Source of the DNA: Olsenella_L sp051876355
Lineage (GTDB): Bacteria; Actinomycetota; Coriobacteriia; Coriobacteriales; Atopobiaceae
NCBI GenBank assembly: GCA_051876355.1
Contig: JBJEHU010000066.1
Span: 1 to 64,000, forward strand
Length of the DNA: 64,000 bases
Direction: 5' to 3'
Under the pieces are notes generated by a model. That model was not told the DNA's origin, did no database searches, and was given only the letters and a program-made list of their open reading frames with translations. The translations under genes and the position numbers were made by a program. Of the stretch, positions 1 to 9,316 are shown in pieces; the stretch's first letter is position 1, and the number at the start of each line of letters is the position of its first letter.

Positions 1-55
1 TGTGTTAGGCGCGCCGCCAGCGTTCATCCTGAGCCAGGATCGAACTCTCCGTTCA
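1..55 (-). rRNA. rrs: 16S ribosomal RNA, 5' end only
   Basis: Read on the minus strand, positions 55 to 1 give the universal 16S start: GAGTTCGATCCTGGCTCAG, then the GATGAACGCTGGCGGCG helix region typical of high-GC Gram-positives. The mature 5' end is placed by analogy with E. coli, eight bases before GAGTT, so it may be off by a few bases. The rest of the gene lies outside the window. Confidence 0.96.
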
Positions 56-500
56 GATATGTCCATGCCCGGAGGCATGTCAGATCATGTAAGTGATGGA
101 GCCTTCGTCCCGCTTCTCCAGTTCTCGCCGATCTGGATTCATCTCGATGTCCTCAAAGAATTGAATCGACGGATGCTGTCTTGTCGATAGCATCGCTCAC
201 GTCTGTCTTCCGATCTCTTCGATCGCAGTATCCGGTTTTCAAGGTTCGCCGCGCTTCGGCGCGTGCTCCGCTCGGTGCGGGGTGCCTCAGCGCGAGGAAA
301 TACTTTACACGGCTCCCCTCCCCTGCAGGGCAGGAAAGTGGGCCTTCACAGAATGTTCATAAATGGGATAAGGACACCCGGTGCCCGCGGCACCGTGCCC
401 TCAGGATGACCTGCATCCTCATCGGAGCTTGAATGGCTTCATTTCCTGCTGTTTCTCTGCTCCGTAGTCCAGGAATTTCTGGAACCAAGTGAATTATATC
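56..500 (-). other. 16S rRNA leader and promoter region
   Basis: About 450 bases with no credible protein gene lie between the 16S start and the divergent phosphatase gene. On the minus strand the stretch reads toward the 16S and contains a boxA-like TTGAAAAC (rc 233-240) and several GC-rich inverted repeats (for example around 250-300), as expected of an rRNA leader with processing stems. The two short ORFs here have no ribosome binding site and are taken as spurious. Exact processing sites cannot be set without the 3' flank of the 16S. Confidence 0.6.
493..498 (-). promoter_or_regulatory. candidate rrn promoter -10 box
   Basis: A perfect TATAAT on the minus strand, directed toward the 16S about 440 bases downstream. 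No convincing -35 box lies 16-18 bp upstream, so the call rests on the -10 box and the position only. Confidence 0.35.
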
Positions 501-607
501 CAGGGGCGCCGACAGCCTTTCATCCCCTCGCCAAACGTTACAGCGCCTTAAAGTACCGTCCCCTTAGACTTGTGCCATCTGGCAGCACGCATTCTGGAGG
601 ACAGGCA

Positions 608-1396
608 ATGGACACCCTCTTCTCGTTCACGCTCCGCGGCACGAAAGCAGCCAATGAAGATGCCTTCGGACGTGCCGGCAGCTATGCCTGGATGATCGAC
701 GGCGCGACCGACCTCTGGCCTGAGCGCCATTTCGCTCAAAGCGACAGCCAGTTCCTTGCCCGCCTCGTCTCATTCGAGCTCTCTGCCCTCATAGAAGAGG
801 AGAGCAGCTCTGCCGATCGTGGCCCCATCGATCTCATACTGCATGCCATCACACGGGCAGAAGCCAAGGCATCCTGCATGGACCCTACTATCGAAGACGT
901 CCCTGCCTATGCGCTTCCCTCCTTTGCCTTCATGCTCGTGCAGGAGAGAGGCGACGGCACCATCGAGGCAGCAGCGCTCTGCGACTGCCACCTCTTCCTC
1001 GATACCGGCAAGCATTTCACGGATACGCGCTTCGCCCCCTTCGAAGAACGCAACAGGCAGGCCATCGCCGCGCTCGACGATGACACGCCCGAAGCAAGGC
1101 TTGCAATCTATCAGGACACACGGAAGCTCCTGAACCAAGATGATGGCTACTGGGTAGGGACGCTCGATGGGCAGGGCATCGGACATGCTGCCAGGATGCG
1201 CTTCGCTGCGCCCGCCGGCACGAGGATTGCGCTTGCAACCGATGGGTTCGTCGCGGCACTCGAGGCAGAGTGCACAGATGGCCAGGATATGTTCGATGCC
1301 ATCCCTGTCACAGCGGCGCATCTTACAGGACAGTTCGGCCAGGACCGGCCACAGGCGCACCGAGACGATGCCTCGGTCCTTGTGCTCGAGATCTAG
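608..1396 (+). CDS. PP2C-family serine/threonine phosphatase
   Basis: The 262-residue protein has the metal-binding motifs of PPM/PP2C phosphatases. These are NEDAF at residues 16-20, IDGATD at 30-35 (the place of the family DGxGG/D motif), ATDGF in the C-terminal third, and a terminal RDDAS supplying the last metal aspartates. It probably dephosphorylates Ser/Thr on protein partners in the cytoplasm with Mn/Mg. The start at 608 is chosen because GGAGG lies 7 bases upstream; an in-frame upstream start at 572 has no such site. No membrane or sensor domain is visible. It is followed after 8 bases by a Nudix gene, so the two are probably one transcript. The substrate is unknown. Confidence 0.8.
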   Translation: MDTLFSFTLRGTKAANEDAFGRAGSYAWMIDGATDLWPERHFAQSDSQFLARLVSFELSALIEEESSSADRGPIDLILHAITRAEAKASCMDPTIEDVPAYALPSFAFMLVQERGDGTIEAAALCDCHLFLDTGKHFTDTRFAPFEERNRQAIAALDDDTPEARLAIYQDTRKLLNQDDGYWVGTLDGQGIGHAARMRFAAPAGTRIALATDGFVAALEAECTDGQDMFDAIPVTAAHLTGQFGQDRPQAHRDDASVLVLEI

Positions 1397-1404
1397 GAGC
1401 ACCC

Positions 1405-2208
1405 ATGTTCATCGCTGCTCCGGAACAGATTGCCTATGAGCTTCTGTCCTCTTCCTTCGTGCCCATCTTCACGGCAGAGGAGGAGGCGCTCATCGCAGGC
1501 GCGGCCGCACCGGGTGCCTGGAACGGAAAGACCGTGCGCCTTGAGCGCCTCGTTCTGGAAGACGGCACGCTCACGCTCGGCCTTGCGCCCTCGAGCTACT
1601 TCAATCTCCTGTCGACGAATCTGCTCCTAGACCGCGACATCTCGGGCTGGTCCCCTGAGGTGCAGGCTCTGGCTGCACGCCTCAGACAGAAGATTTCTCG
1701 GTCAGAGCTTGCAGAAGATCCGGCACAGATCTTCTCCTGTCCTTATCTTGCAGATGACCTCGCCGTGAGCGTGCTTCTGCATGACGGGAAAGGACGCTGC
1801 CTTCTCGCGGAGCGCTCCTCTGCCGTGGCGCTGGCGCCGAAGACGATCTCCGTCTCCGTGACAGGTGCGCTCGACGAGGATGATCTCAAAGCCAAAGATC
1901 CCATCCACTCCTGCGCGGCACGTGAATGCACCGAAGAGCTCGGGGTCGCTGTTCCCCAAGAAGCCTTCCATCTATCGGGCATCTTCATAGGAGAGCGCAA
2001 GCTCCAGCCGATTGCCCTCCTTTCGGCAGAGCTCTCCTCCTTCGAAGGCATCACGGCGAACTTCGAGACAAGGCGCTTCATCTCCGCCTGCGCAGACGGG
2101 CTTTCCCGCTATGGATCCCTCCCCATGAGCGAAGCGGCACGCTTCCAGCTTGCGCTCTTCGAGAAAGCTCAGTCCCCGTCCTCGACAAGAAGCGGCACGA
2201 AGCAGTAG
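1405..2208 (+). CDS. Nudix-fold hydrolase-like protein
   Basis: The 267-residue protein carries RECTEELGV at residues 173-181, an exact match to the REUxEExGU core of the Nudix box. The upstream glycine of the box is not in place, and the Glu before the seven-residue spacer is an Asp, so metal-dependent pyrophosphohydrolase activity is likely but not certain. The first ~150 residues match nothing I recognise. The start at 1405 has AGGAG (over the phosphatase stop codon) just upstream, suggesting translational coupling to the PP2C gene. Its last 40 bases overlap the convergent adenine deaminase gene. Confidence 0.68.
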   Translation: MFIAAPEQIAYELLSSSFVPIFTAEEEALIAGAAAPGAWNGKTVRLERLVLEDGTLTLGLAPSSYFNLLSTNLLLDRDISGWSPEVQALAARLRQKISRSELAEDPAQIFSCPYLADDLAVSVLLHDGKGRCLLAERSSAVALAPKTISVSVTGALDEDDLKAKDPIHSCAARECTEELGVAVPQEAFHLSGIFIGERKLQPIALLSAELSSFEGITANFETRRFISACADGLSRYGSLPMSEAARFQLALFEKAQSPSSTRSGTKQ

Positions 2209-4004
2209 CGGCAGCAGTCGACAAGGCCTCTATCTGTGAGCCTGAGCTCCGGTATGCAGGCAAGCGACAGCAGCCCCATTGTCATGAATGGGCTTGGCAT
2301 CGTGCATCCCATCTGCTTCCACGCATGCTCTATGCCAGAAACATCGTGTGCGACCTCCTCGATGGGAGAGGTGGACATGATACCGAAAAGCGGAAGGGCG
2401 ACCTTGCCCAAGATCTTTCCGTCCTGGACGGCGACCTCGCCGCCGCCCGAGGCGATGAGCTCGCGTGCCGCTATGGCCATATCCTCATCCGAGTCTCCGA
2501 CGACAAGCAGGTTGTGCGCATCGTGCGCCACGGTCTGGGCCAGGGCGCCGTGGATACCGAAGCCCTTCGCGAAGGCACAGGCATGCTGTCCCCCTTCGTG
2601 GTGGCGATCGAAGACGAAGGCCTTGAGGACGTCGTGCGCAGGATCTGCGAGAAGCGCGCCATCACGTACCGGCACCTCGAGGTGCTCTTCCTTCGTGAGG
2701 GTCGATCCTGCAGACGAGGCAATGACACGGACAGAGGCCTTGCCGTCAGGAAGCACGGAGCCGTCTTTCCTCACGGCAGGGATGCGGAACGTATCCGCCG
2801 AAATCTCGTCCGTGATATGCATCGTATGCAGGAACCTGTCCGGCCAGACAAAAGGCTCGGGCGCAAAGAGCGCGCGTCCATCTTCTGCGACAAGCTCGCC
2901 GTCGATGAAGACGAGGCGGGCATGGAAATCTGTGAGGTCGTCGAGCACGACGATGTCTGCGCACTTGCCCGGCGTGACCGAGCCCAGATCCTGCGCAAGG
3001 CCGAAGCACTGCGCCACATTGATCGTGACCATCTGGATCGCAGAGATGGGGTCGATCCCGAACGAGACCGCCTTCCTCAAGATCCGGTCGATATGCCCCT
3101 CGGAGACGAGCGTCTCCGGATGGGAGTCATCTGTCACGAGGTTCACGAAGCGCGTATCGATCTCGTTGTCTGTCACGGCATGCGCAAGCTCCTCGAGATT
3201 CTGCCAGGCAGAGCCTTCCCTGAGCTGTGCATACTGGCCGCACCTGAGCTTCGCGAGCGCCTCTTCGCGCGTGACCGACTCATGGCAGCACGAGACGCCG
3301 GAGGCGATATAGGCCTCGAGCCCCTGGTCCGTGTCCCCCATCGTATAGTGGCCCGTGACGGTCTTTCCCGCCTTCAGGGTCTCCTCGATCTCTCCAAGCG
3401 GACCCTCCGCACAGGAGAGCACGCCCGGATCGTTCATCATCTCTCCGAGGCCGCAGACCTCGTCTCTCTTCATCGCCTCGTGGATATCCGCTGCATCGAT
3501 CGCAGCACCTGTATCCTCGAAGCCAGGAACAGCCGGCACGCAGGAGCCCGGCGTCACATAGCACTTGAGCGGCACACGCTTCGCATCCTCTATGAGGACA
3601 TCGAGCGCATCCATGCCGCAGACATTCATCGCCTCATGCGGGTCCCACATGATAGCGGAGGTACCATGCGGCACGACCGCACGGGCATACTCGGCAGGTC
3701 CGACCATAGCGGACTCCACATGGATGTGGCCATCCATGAAGGCAGGGGCGACATAGGCACCGGCGAGGTCCATGACCTTCGTCTTCTCTCCGATGCAGTG
3801 CTCAGCCGTATGGCCGTCAATGCCGATATAGGCAACACGTCCTGCCGCAATCGCGATATCGGCATCCTTCAGGAGCTCATGCGTCGTCACGCTCACAAGC
3901 GTGGCATGCTGAAGGACGATATCGGCAGGCTCCTGTCCCTGCGCCACCCGGATCAGCGTTTTGTGGCACTCCCAGAGCGGATGCTTCGAGAAATGGTTCA
4001 GCAT
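2169..4004 (-). CDS. adeC: Adenine deaminase
   Basis: Hydrolyses adenine to hypoxanthine and ammonia in purine salvage, using a binuclear metal site. The amidohydrolase metal motif is DGHIHVES around residues 91-98, followed by DPHEAMNVCG. The AdeC-type C-terminal domain holds the second half of the protein. At 611 residues it is close to the E. coli (588) and B. subtilis (577) proteins. The start at 4004 begins MLNHFSKHPLWE and has a GGAAAGGGG upstream. A longer reading to 4175 runs into the downstream end of map and is rejected. The xpt gene at 51.6 kb serves the same salvage network. Confidence 0.93.
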   Translation of the reverse strand: MLNHFSKHPLWECHKTLIRVAQGQEPADIVLQHATLVSVTTHELLKDADIAIAAGRVAYIGIDGHTAEHCIGEKTKVMDLAGAYVAPAFMDGHIHVESAMVGPAEYARAVVPHGTSAIMWDPHEAMNVCGMDALDVLIEDAKRVPLKCYVTPGSCVPAVPGFEDTGAAIDAADIHEAMKRDEVCGLGEMMNDPGVLSCAEGPLGEIEETLKAGKTVTGHYTMGDTDQGLEAYIASGVSCCHESVTREEALAKLRCGQYAQLREGSAWQNLEELAHAVTDNEIDTRFVNLVTDDSHPETLVSEGHIDRILRKAVSFGIDPISAIQMVTINVAQCFGLAQDLGSVTPGKCADIVVLDDLTDFHARLVFIDGELVAEDGRALFAPEPFVWPDRFLHTMHITDEISADTFRIPAVRKDGSVLPDGKASVRVIASSAGSTLTKEEHLEVPVRDGALLADPAHDVLKAFVFDRHHEGGQHACAFAKGFGIHGALAQTVAHDAHNLLVVGDSDEDMAIAARELIASGGGEVAVQDGKILGKVALPLFGIMSTSPIEEVAHDVSGIEHAWKQMGCTMPSPFMTMGLLSLACIPELRLTDRGLVDCCRYCFVPLLVEDGD

Positions 4005-4038
4005 GGCAGGACCCCTTTCCGATATGTCGCCTCTCTCC

Positions 4039-4066
4039 AGTCTATCCTGCCAGCGGAAAGCTTCAA
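4039..4066 (-). promoter_or_regulatory. candidate adeC promoter
   Basis: On the minus strand TTGAAG (4061-4066) and TAGACT (4039-4044) are separated by 16 bp and lie 35 bases before the adeC start. It sits after the hairpin that follows map, so adeC can be transcribed separately. The match to consensus is moderate. Confidence 0.4.
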
Positions 4067-4097
4067 AGGGCCGGCACGCAGACGGTCTGCTACGAAA

Positions 4098-4126
4098 GAA
4101 GGCATGCAGGAGCGCTGCATGCCTTC
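4098..4126 (-). terminator. Hairpin terminator between map and adeC
   Basis: A perfect 12-bp stem (GAAGGCATGCAG / CTGCATGCCTTC) with a 5-base loop lies just past the map stop. On the minus strand it is followed by only a short TTTC, so termination may be partial. Confidence 0.65.
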
Positions 4127-4149
4127 CAGAAAAACGTTCCTGTTTCTCT

Positions 4150-5034
4150 CTACCAGGACAGAAGCTCGTAGCCATCCTCGGTCACGACGAGCTGGACTTC
4201 CCACTGCGCGGAGTCGGAGCCGTCCCTCGTGCGGACGATCCAGCCATTGCTCCGGTCCGTGCGGATGCCCGGCTTGCCCGCGTTCACCATCGGCTCGATC
4301 GTGAAGCACATGCCCGGCACGAGGATCGGGCCGGTGCCTGCCTCGGAGACGAAGCTCACGAACGGATCCTCGTGGAACTCCTTGCCGATACCGTGGCCAC
4401 CATACTCCTCGACGACCGTGAATCCTGCATCGGTGCACACCTTGTGCACGGCAGCACCCACATCTCCCAAGTGTCCCCACGGCTTCACGGCAGCAAGGCC
4501 TGCCTTCACCGACTCATGGCAGACATCGACGAGGCGCTTGCGCTCGGGCGAGACGTCGCCGATGCAGAACATGCGGGAGGAATCGGAGAAGTAGCCGCCC
4601 TTGATCGTGGACATGTCGACATTGATGATGTCACCATCCTTCAGGACATCATCCTTGTTCGGGAAGCCATGGCATACGACGTCGTTGATGGAGGTGCAGA
4701 CGCTATAGGGGTAGCCCTCGAAGTTGAGGTCTGCCGACACGGCACCATGCGCCGCAAGATAGGACTCGACCCACTCGTTGATGTCCATCGTCGAGACGCC
4801 GGCCTTGATATGCTCGCCCACATAGTCGAGCACGCCCATGTTCACAGCGGCAGAGGCCTTGATGCCCTCGATGTCCTTCGGCATCTTCAGGAGCGAGCGC
4901 GGCAGCACCTCTTCGCCGTCGTCGTAGAGCCGCTCCATCTTCATGTCGGATGCCTCATGGCACTTCTTGTACTTCTTTCCGCTTCCGCACCAGCAGGGAT
5001 CGTTCCTGCCGGGCACCGGCTCATGATCGAACAT
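4150..5034 (-). CDS. map: Methionine aminopeptidase, type I, with N-terminal SEC-C zinc motif
   Basis: Removes the initiator methionine from nascent proteins. The first ~30 residues are a SEC-C zinc motif (PGRNDPCWCGSGKKYKKCH), which in this MAP subclass is linked to ribosome association. The catalytic M24 domain follows, with the metal ligands visible in NVDMSTI, the SDSSRMF stretch, GHGIGKEFHE, FTIEPMV and WEVQLVV. The 294-residue length fits the SEC-C MAP class. AAGGAGGAT stands directly before the ATG at 5034. It is divergent from the SNF2 gene. Confidence 0.95.
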   Translation of the reverse strand: MFDHEPVPGRNDPCWCGSGKKYKKCHEASDMKMERLYDDGEEVLPRSLLKMPKDIEGIKASAAVNMGVLDYVGEHIKAGVSTMDINEWVESYLAAHGAVSADLNFEGYPYSVCTSINDVVCHGFPNKDDVLKDGDIINVDMSTIKGGYFSDSSRMFCIGDVSPERKRLVDVCHESVKAGLAAVKPWGHLGDVGAAVHKVCTDAGFTVVEEYGGHGIGKEFHEDPFVSFVSEAGTGPILVPGMCFTIEPMVNAGKPGIRTDRSNGWIVRTRDGSDSAQWEVQLVVTEDGYELLSW

Positions 5035-5243
5035 CGGATATCCTCCTTACGAAACGCTTCTATACGTGCCCAACCATACCCCATATGCAGGAGGGATATG
5101 AGCCCAACGAAGCTCTCGACCAACTCTTCGGCTCAATGTTTCCCATCGGCATGCAGCAGATGCCTGTCGGCCCATTCCTATAGAATCGGGAAGCAGATGC
5201 CAGACGGAAGCTGCCTGGCCAAATCTCGTTCCAGAGGAAATCG

Positions 5244-8200
5244 ATGAGCATCACCGAACTGGCCGTACATAGGCGCTCAACCCCCGCCACCGTCGCAAGG
5301 GCCGAAGAGCTTGCAGGGCATCCCACGAAGTTCCTGCATCCCACCTGCAGCCGCGAAGGCAGGCGCGGACATACGGTCACAAAGCTCGATGCTCAGGTAA
5401 AGGGCTCCTATCCCGGCAACGTCTACGAGGTGCACGCCACCGTGGACGAGGACAGAGATGAGATCGTCGACTATTCCTGCACCTGCCCCGCCATACGCAA
5501 CTACTGGGGCTGCTGCAAGCATGTTGGCGCACTCGTGCTGCGCTACCTCGAGGCACCGAAATCCTTCACCAAGATCGGAGACAATCCAGGCCGCCAGACA
5601 AGCCCTGCCCTCTTCGACCTTATGGACAAGACACATCCTTCCCGTTCCCGCACCGGTGCCATCATCGATCTGGAGCCGACGCTTGCCCGCCGCAGGGACG
5701 GCGTCTGGGCGCTCAGCCTCAGAGTGCTAGGGCCCGGCGATGTCTCCTACACTGTGAAGAGCATCGATGACTTCTGCTCCCGCATGCGCTCAGGCGAGCA
5801 CTTCTCCTACGGCAAGAAGCTTGCCTTCACCCACACGCCGGAGATTCTTGTGCCCCATGCCCGGAAGATCGAGCGGTTCCTCCAGGACGCGCTCTCCCGC
5901 AGGACGGAGATCGCGCGCTCCACGAACAGCAGCTACTACTACGACTACAGCCGTCCCAAGGCTGGCCGCGAGATGCGCCTCACGGCGTCTGAGCTGATCT
6001 CGTTTCTCTCTGCCCTCGAAGGCGAAGAGATTCTCTTCTACGATGAGAGGTCTCCCGTCCATGGCTACGCTGCCATAAAGCGCGGCATGCCCGACCTCGG
6101 CATCTCCATCCGCGAAGCCGAAGGCGGTTACGAAATTGGACAGACAAGGGAATATCGTCTGCTTCTCGCCGATGCAGGCCACGTCGCTCTCTTTGCGGGC
6201 GGCAGCTTCTGGCTCTGTCCGGAAAGCATGAACAAGGCACGGGGCTTTCTTGCGGCCCTCTTCTCTTCAGACACGCTCTTCGTTGCCAAAGAGGATGCCC
6301 TGCGCTTCACGGCGACGGTGCTCCCGGGAGCAGAGGAAGCGCTTGGCCTCGACGTGCCCGAAAGCCTCGCGGCGCTTGCCCCCGAGCCCTGCGCGCTCCA
6401 GTTCTATTTCGACCGCAGAGGCGACATCATCTCCTGCGAGGGCAAGGCTATCTACGGCGAGCATGAATATCCTCTCGGCAATGGCGGCACCCCGGACGAT
6501 GCCTTCATGCGCGACAGCGATACGGAGCTTCTGGCACAGGAGCTCCTCGACCGCTATCTTCCCGACATGAAGCGGCGGGGGCGCCCCTCGCATCCGGTAT
6601 GGCTCCTCTCCGAAGACGACGAGAAGAAGACGGAGGAGCTCCTCTTCCAGGGGCTTGAGGAATGCCACGAGATGGGCGAGGTCTTCACGACCCCTTCGTT
6701 CGACCGCCTTTCCTTCAAGGGAAAGCCGACGGTGCACACAAGCCTCTCCCTCACCGGCGGCCTTATCGACCTTTCCGTCACTGCAGACGACCTCGACCAG
6801 GACGAGCTTGTGCGCCTGCTTGCAAGCTACCGCGAAAAGCGCCGCTACCACCGCCTGAAGGATGGCTCCTATCTCAGGATGGCAGGCGTCGACCTGGCTG
6901 AGCTCGACCACCTGAGCGCAGACCTCGGCGTGAGCGACCGCGCTCTTGCCAAGGGCACGGTCGAGCTACCTGTCTATGAGGCGTTCTATCTCGAAGACCG
7001 CCTGAAGGACGCCGAAAGGGATGAGAATTACAAGGCCTATATCGAGCGCTTTGACACCGAGCGCACGAAGGAGCGCATGGCTCCTGCCCCCTTCGGCCAT
7101 ATCCTCAGGGGCTACCAGAAGGAAGGCTTTGCCTGGCTCTCCCTTCTGGCAGACTGCGGATTCGGCGGCATCCTCGCAGACGAGATGGGCCTCGGCAAGA
7201 CCGTCCAGCTCATCAGCTGGATAGCCTCTGTGAAGGAGGAATCGGGAAAGACTGGTCCCCACCTCATCGTCTGCCCTGCCTCGCTTGTCTACAACTGGGT
7301 ATCTGAGTTCTCCCGCTTTGCACCTGATATGGATGTCTTCGCCGTCTCCGGCACGAAGAGCGAGCGGCATGTCCTGCGCCAGGAAGCAGAGGGCGGATGC
7401 GTGCTTGTGACCTCCTACGATATCTTGCGCATCGACGCAGAGGAATTCGCCGGCATGAAGTTCACGAGCTGTACGCTCGACGAGGCCCAATACATCAAGA
7501 ACCACACGACGAAGGCCGCAAAGGCAGCGAAGCTCATACAGGCCCAGCACCGCTTTGCCCTGACCGGCACGCCGATCGAGAACCGTCCCTCCGAGATGTG
7601 GAGCATCTTCGACTTCCTGATGCCAGGGCTCCTCGGGAGCGCCCGCCATTTCAAGATCCGCTTCGAGCAGCCGATCATAGCAGGAGACGAGGAGGCACAG
7701 AAGAGCCTCCAGGCGCTTGTCGGGCCCTTCATCCTCCGAAGGCTCAAGAAGGACGTGCTCAAGGATCTTCCCGAGAAGCTGGAATCGGTCGTCTCGGTCC
7801 AGATGGAAGGGACGCAGAAGAAGCTCTACCGCGCCCATGAGCAGAAGCTCAGGGCAAGCCTCCTCAAGCAGAAGAAGGCTCAGGGCACCTCTGGCTTCGA
7901 GGACATGAGCAAGATCCAGGTGCTCGCGGAGCTCACGCGCCTGCGTCAGCTCTGCCTCGACCCGAGCCTTGCGCTCGAGAACTACAAGGGAGGCTCCGCC
8001 AAGCTCGATGCAATCATGGACCTCGTGGAGCAGGGCATCGAATCCGGCCAGAAGATGCTCGTCTTCTCCCAGTTCACGAGCTTCCTCGACCTCATTGCCA
8101 AGCGTCTCGGCAAGGCAAAGATCCCCTGCTTCACAATCACCGGGTCGACCCCCAAGAAGAAGCGCCTCGAGCTCGTGGATGAGTTCAACAGCAACGATGT

Positions 8201-8507
8201 GCCGGTCTTTTTGATCTCCCTCAAGGCTGGCGGCACCGGTCTCAATCTTACCGGCGCTTCTATCGTCATTCATGCAGACCCCTGGTGGAATGCTGCAGCC
8301 GAGCGCCAGGCGACCGACCGCGCCCACCGCATCGGCCAGACGCATGCCGTGAGCGTCTACAAGGTCATTGCGAAGGACACAATCGAGGAGCGCATCGTCG
8401 AGCTCCAGGAGAAGAAGAGCGCGCTTGCCGAGTCGCTCATGGCGGGAACCGACACCTCGCTCGCAGCCCTCACGGCAGACGACCTCATCGGCCTTCTTTC
8501 CTCTTGA
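5244..8507 (+). CDS. SNF2-family DNA helicase/ATPase with SWIM zinc finger
   Basis: A 1087-residue superfamily-2 translocase. A SWIM zinc finger (CTCPAIRNYWGCCKH) lies near residues 79-95. A long middle region matches the bacterial SNF2-associated domain. The ATPase core has ADEMGLGKT (Walker A, near 645-652), DEAQ (746-749) and LTGTPIENR. The C-terminal helicase half has GGTGLNL and ATDRAHRIGQ. Such proteins move along double-stranded DNA and are often tied to repair or transcription recycling; the role here is unknown. AGAGGA precedes the ATG. The 3' end overlaps the convergent lipoprotein gene by about 150 bases. Confidence 0.9.
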   Translation: MSITELAVHRRSTPATVARAEELAGHPTKFLHPTCSREGRRGHTVTKLDAQVKGSYPGNVYEVHATVDEDRDEIVDYSCTCPAIRNYWGCCKHVGALVLRYLEAPKSFTKIGDNPGRQTSPALFDLMDKTHPSRSRTGAIIDLEPTLARRRDGVWALSLRVLGPGDVSYTVKSIDDFCSRMRSGEHFSYGKKLAFTHTPEILVPHARKIERFLQDALSRRTEIARSTNSSYYYDYSRPKAGREMRLTASELISFLSALEGEEILFYDERSPVHGYAAIKRGMPDLGISIREAEGGYEIGQTREYRLLLADAGHVALFAGGSFWLCPESMNKARGFLAALFSSDTLFVAKEDALRFTATVLPGAEEALGLDVPESLAALAPEPCALQFYFDRRGDIISCEGKAIYGEHEYPLGNGGTPDDAFMRDSDTELLAQELLDRYLPDMKRRGRPSHPVWLLSEDDEKKTEELLFQGLEECHEMGEVFTTPSFDRLSFKGKPTVHTSLSLTGGLIDLSVTADDLDQDELVRLLASYREKRRYHRLKDGSYLRMAGVDLAELDHLSADLGVSDRALAKGTVELPVYEAFYLEDRLKDAERDENYKAYIERFDTERTKERMAPAPFGHILRGYQKEGFAWLSLLADCGFGGILADEMGLGKTVQLISWIASVKEESGKTGPHLIVCPASLVYNWVSEFSRFAPDMDVFAVSGTKSERHVLRQEAEGGCVLVTSYDILRIDAEEFAGMKFTSCTLDEAQYIKNHTTKAAKAAKLIQAQHRFALTGTPIENRPSEMWSIFDFLMPGLLGSARHFKIRFEQPIIAGDEEAQKSLQALVGPFILRRLKKDVLKDLPEKLESVVSVQMEGTQKKLYRAHEQKLRASLLKQKKAQGTSGFEDMSKIQVLAELTRLRQLCLDPSLALENYKGGSAKLDAIMDLVEQGIESGQKMLVFSQFTSFLDLIAKRLGKAKIPCFTITGSTPKKKRLELVDEFNSNDVPVFLISLKAGGTGLNLTGASIVIHADPWWNAAAERQATDRAHRIGQTHAVSVYKVIAKDTIEERIVELQEKKSALAESLMAGTDTSLAALTADDLIGLLSS

Positions 8508-9103
8508 GCCCCCTGCTCGTCGTCTCCGCACTCGTCTTCCCAGCGCGTATAGGCATCGTCCCAGCTTCCGCCGGCAGCAGCTACGGCATCCGCATACCCC
8601 TGGGCGCTGTCGAAGTCCTCAGGCGAGAGCGAGGAGGAGGAAGACGCACTGCCGCCACCGAATGCGAATGTTGCGGGCGGCGCTCCTTGAGGTGCCTCCT
8701 CACTCAGCGTCTCTCCCGTCGCCGTGCGGTCAGGAAGCTCCTCGCCGGATTGCCAGTAGTCCTTGTCCCGATTCTCCTTCTCAATCGCACACACGACACC
8801 TCCAACGCAGACTGCCTCGAATACCTCATCGTCCGTGCCGTTCTGCGCCCGCCAGATATAGGTCGTGGCATCCTTGCCATTCCGCTCGCCTGCTTTGGCC
8901 TCGTCATGCGCACCAAGTGCCGTGTCATCTATCCAGCGCTCGTCCATGCTCACATACGGCAGATGGTCCCCGATATGGGCAGGCATCTCGGAAGATGAAT
9001 CTGAACTGTATGAGCAGGCAGCGAGGAGGAGCAGAGCAACCGCAGCAGCGCAGGCCGCAAGAAGGGCAGCCGCGCACGTTCTATGTCGCATGGAATGAGA
9101 CAT
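8357..9103 (-). CDS. Putative lipoprotein, function unknown
   Basis: The N-terminus has a basic start, a long Ala/Leu hydrophobic stretch and a lipobox (LLAAC), then a Ser-rich linker, so it is predicted to be lipid-anchored outside the membrane. The mature part is short (roughly 215 residues), acidic, has GGG and Ser repeats and no domain I recognise. The ATG at 9103 is preferred over GTG 9109 and ATG 9091 because GAGAGGG lies at a usable distance. The last ~50 codons overlap the SNF2 gene antisense, and composition there turns Arg/Ser-rich, so the true C-terminus is uncertain. Confidence 0.6.
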   Translation of the reverse strand: MSHSMRHRTCAAALLAACAAAVALLLLAACSYSSDSSSEMPAHIGDHLPYVSMDERWIDDTALGAHDEAKAGERNGKDATTYIWRAQNGTDDEVFEAVCVGGVVCAIEKENRDKDYWQSGEELPDRTATGETLSEEAPQGAPPATFAFGGGSASSSSSLSPEDFDSAQGYADAVAAAGGSWDDAYTRWEDECGDDEQGAQEERRPMRSSAVRAASEVSVPAMSDSASALFFSWSSTMRSSIVSFAMTL

Positions 9104-9141
9104 GCACACCCTCTCTCGCCCCGGTATTCAGCTTCTTATTA

Positions 9142-9261
9142 TCACGTTCTTGCACTCTTCTATCGCCCTGTTGCACTTTTCACCCTTTGCCAAAAGGACA
9201 CACTTCATCTACCTGCGCATTTATTTCTGAAACAGAACATTTGTTTTTATCATCTACTATC
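9142..9261 (+). repeat. 120-bp direct repeat, left copy
   Basis: AT-rich 120-bp block repeated at 10804-10923 with 11 mismatches by my count (about 91% identity) and no gaps. It lies directly upstream of the AlbA-domain gene and includes the -35 box of its promoter. Confidence 0.9.
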
Positions 9262-9275
9262 GTTTTTGGTATAAT
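9247..9275 (+). promoter_or_regulatory. promoter of the AlbA-domain gene
   Basis: TTATCA (9247-9252), a 17-bp spacer and a perfect TATAAT (9270-9275), 42 bases before the start codon. The -35 box is inside the direct repeat and the -10 box is just outside it. Confidence 0.6.
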
Positions 9276-9316
9276 CTAATTGACGGAGGCATTGCTGCGC
9301 CAGATTGGAGCACCTC

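Noticed and set aside
1926..4304. 792-codon plus-strand ORF opposite adenine deaminase
   Set aside because: Shadow of adeC; no ribosome site and no recognisable domain.
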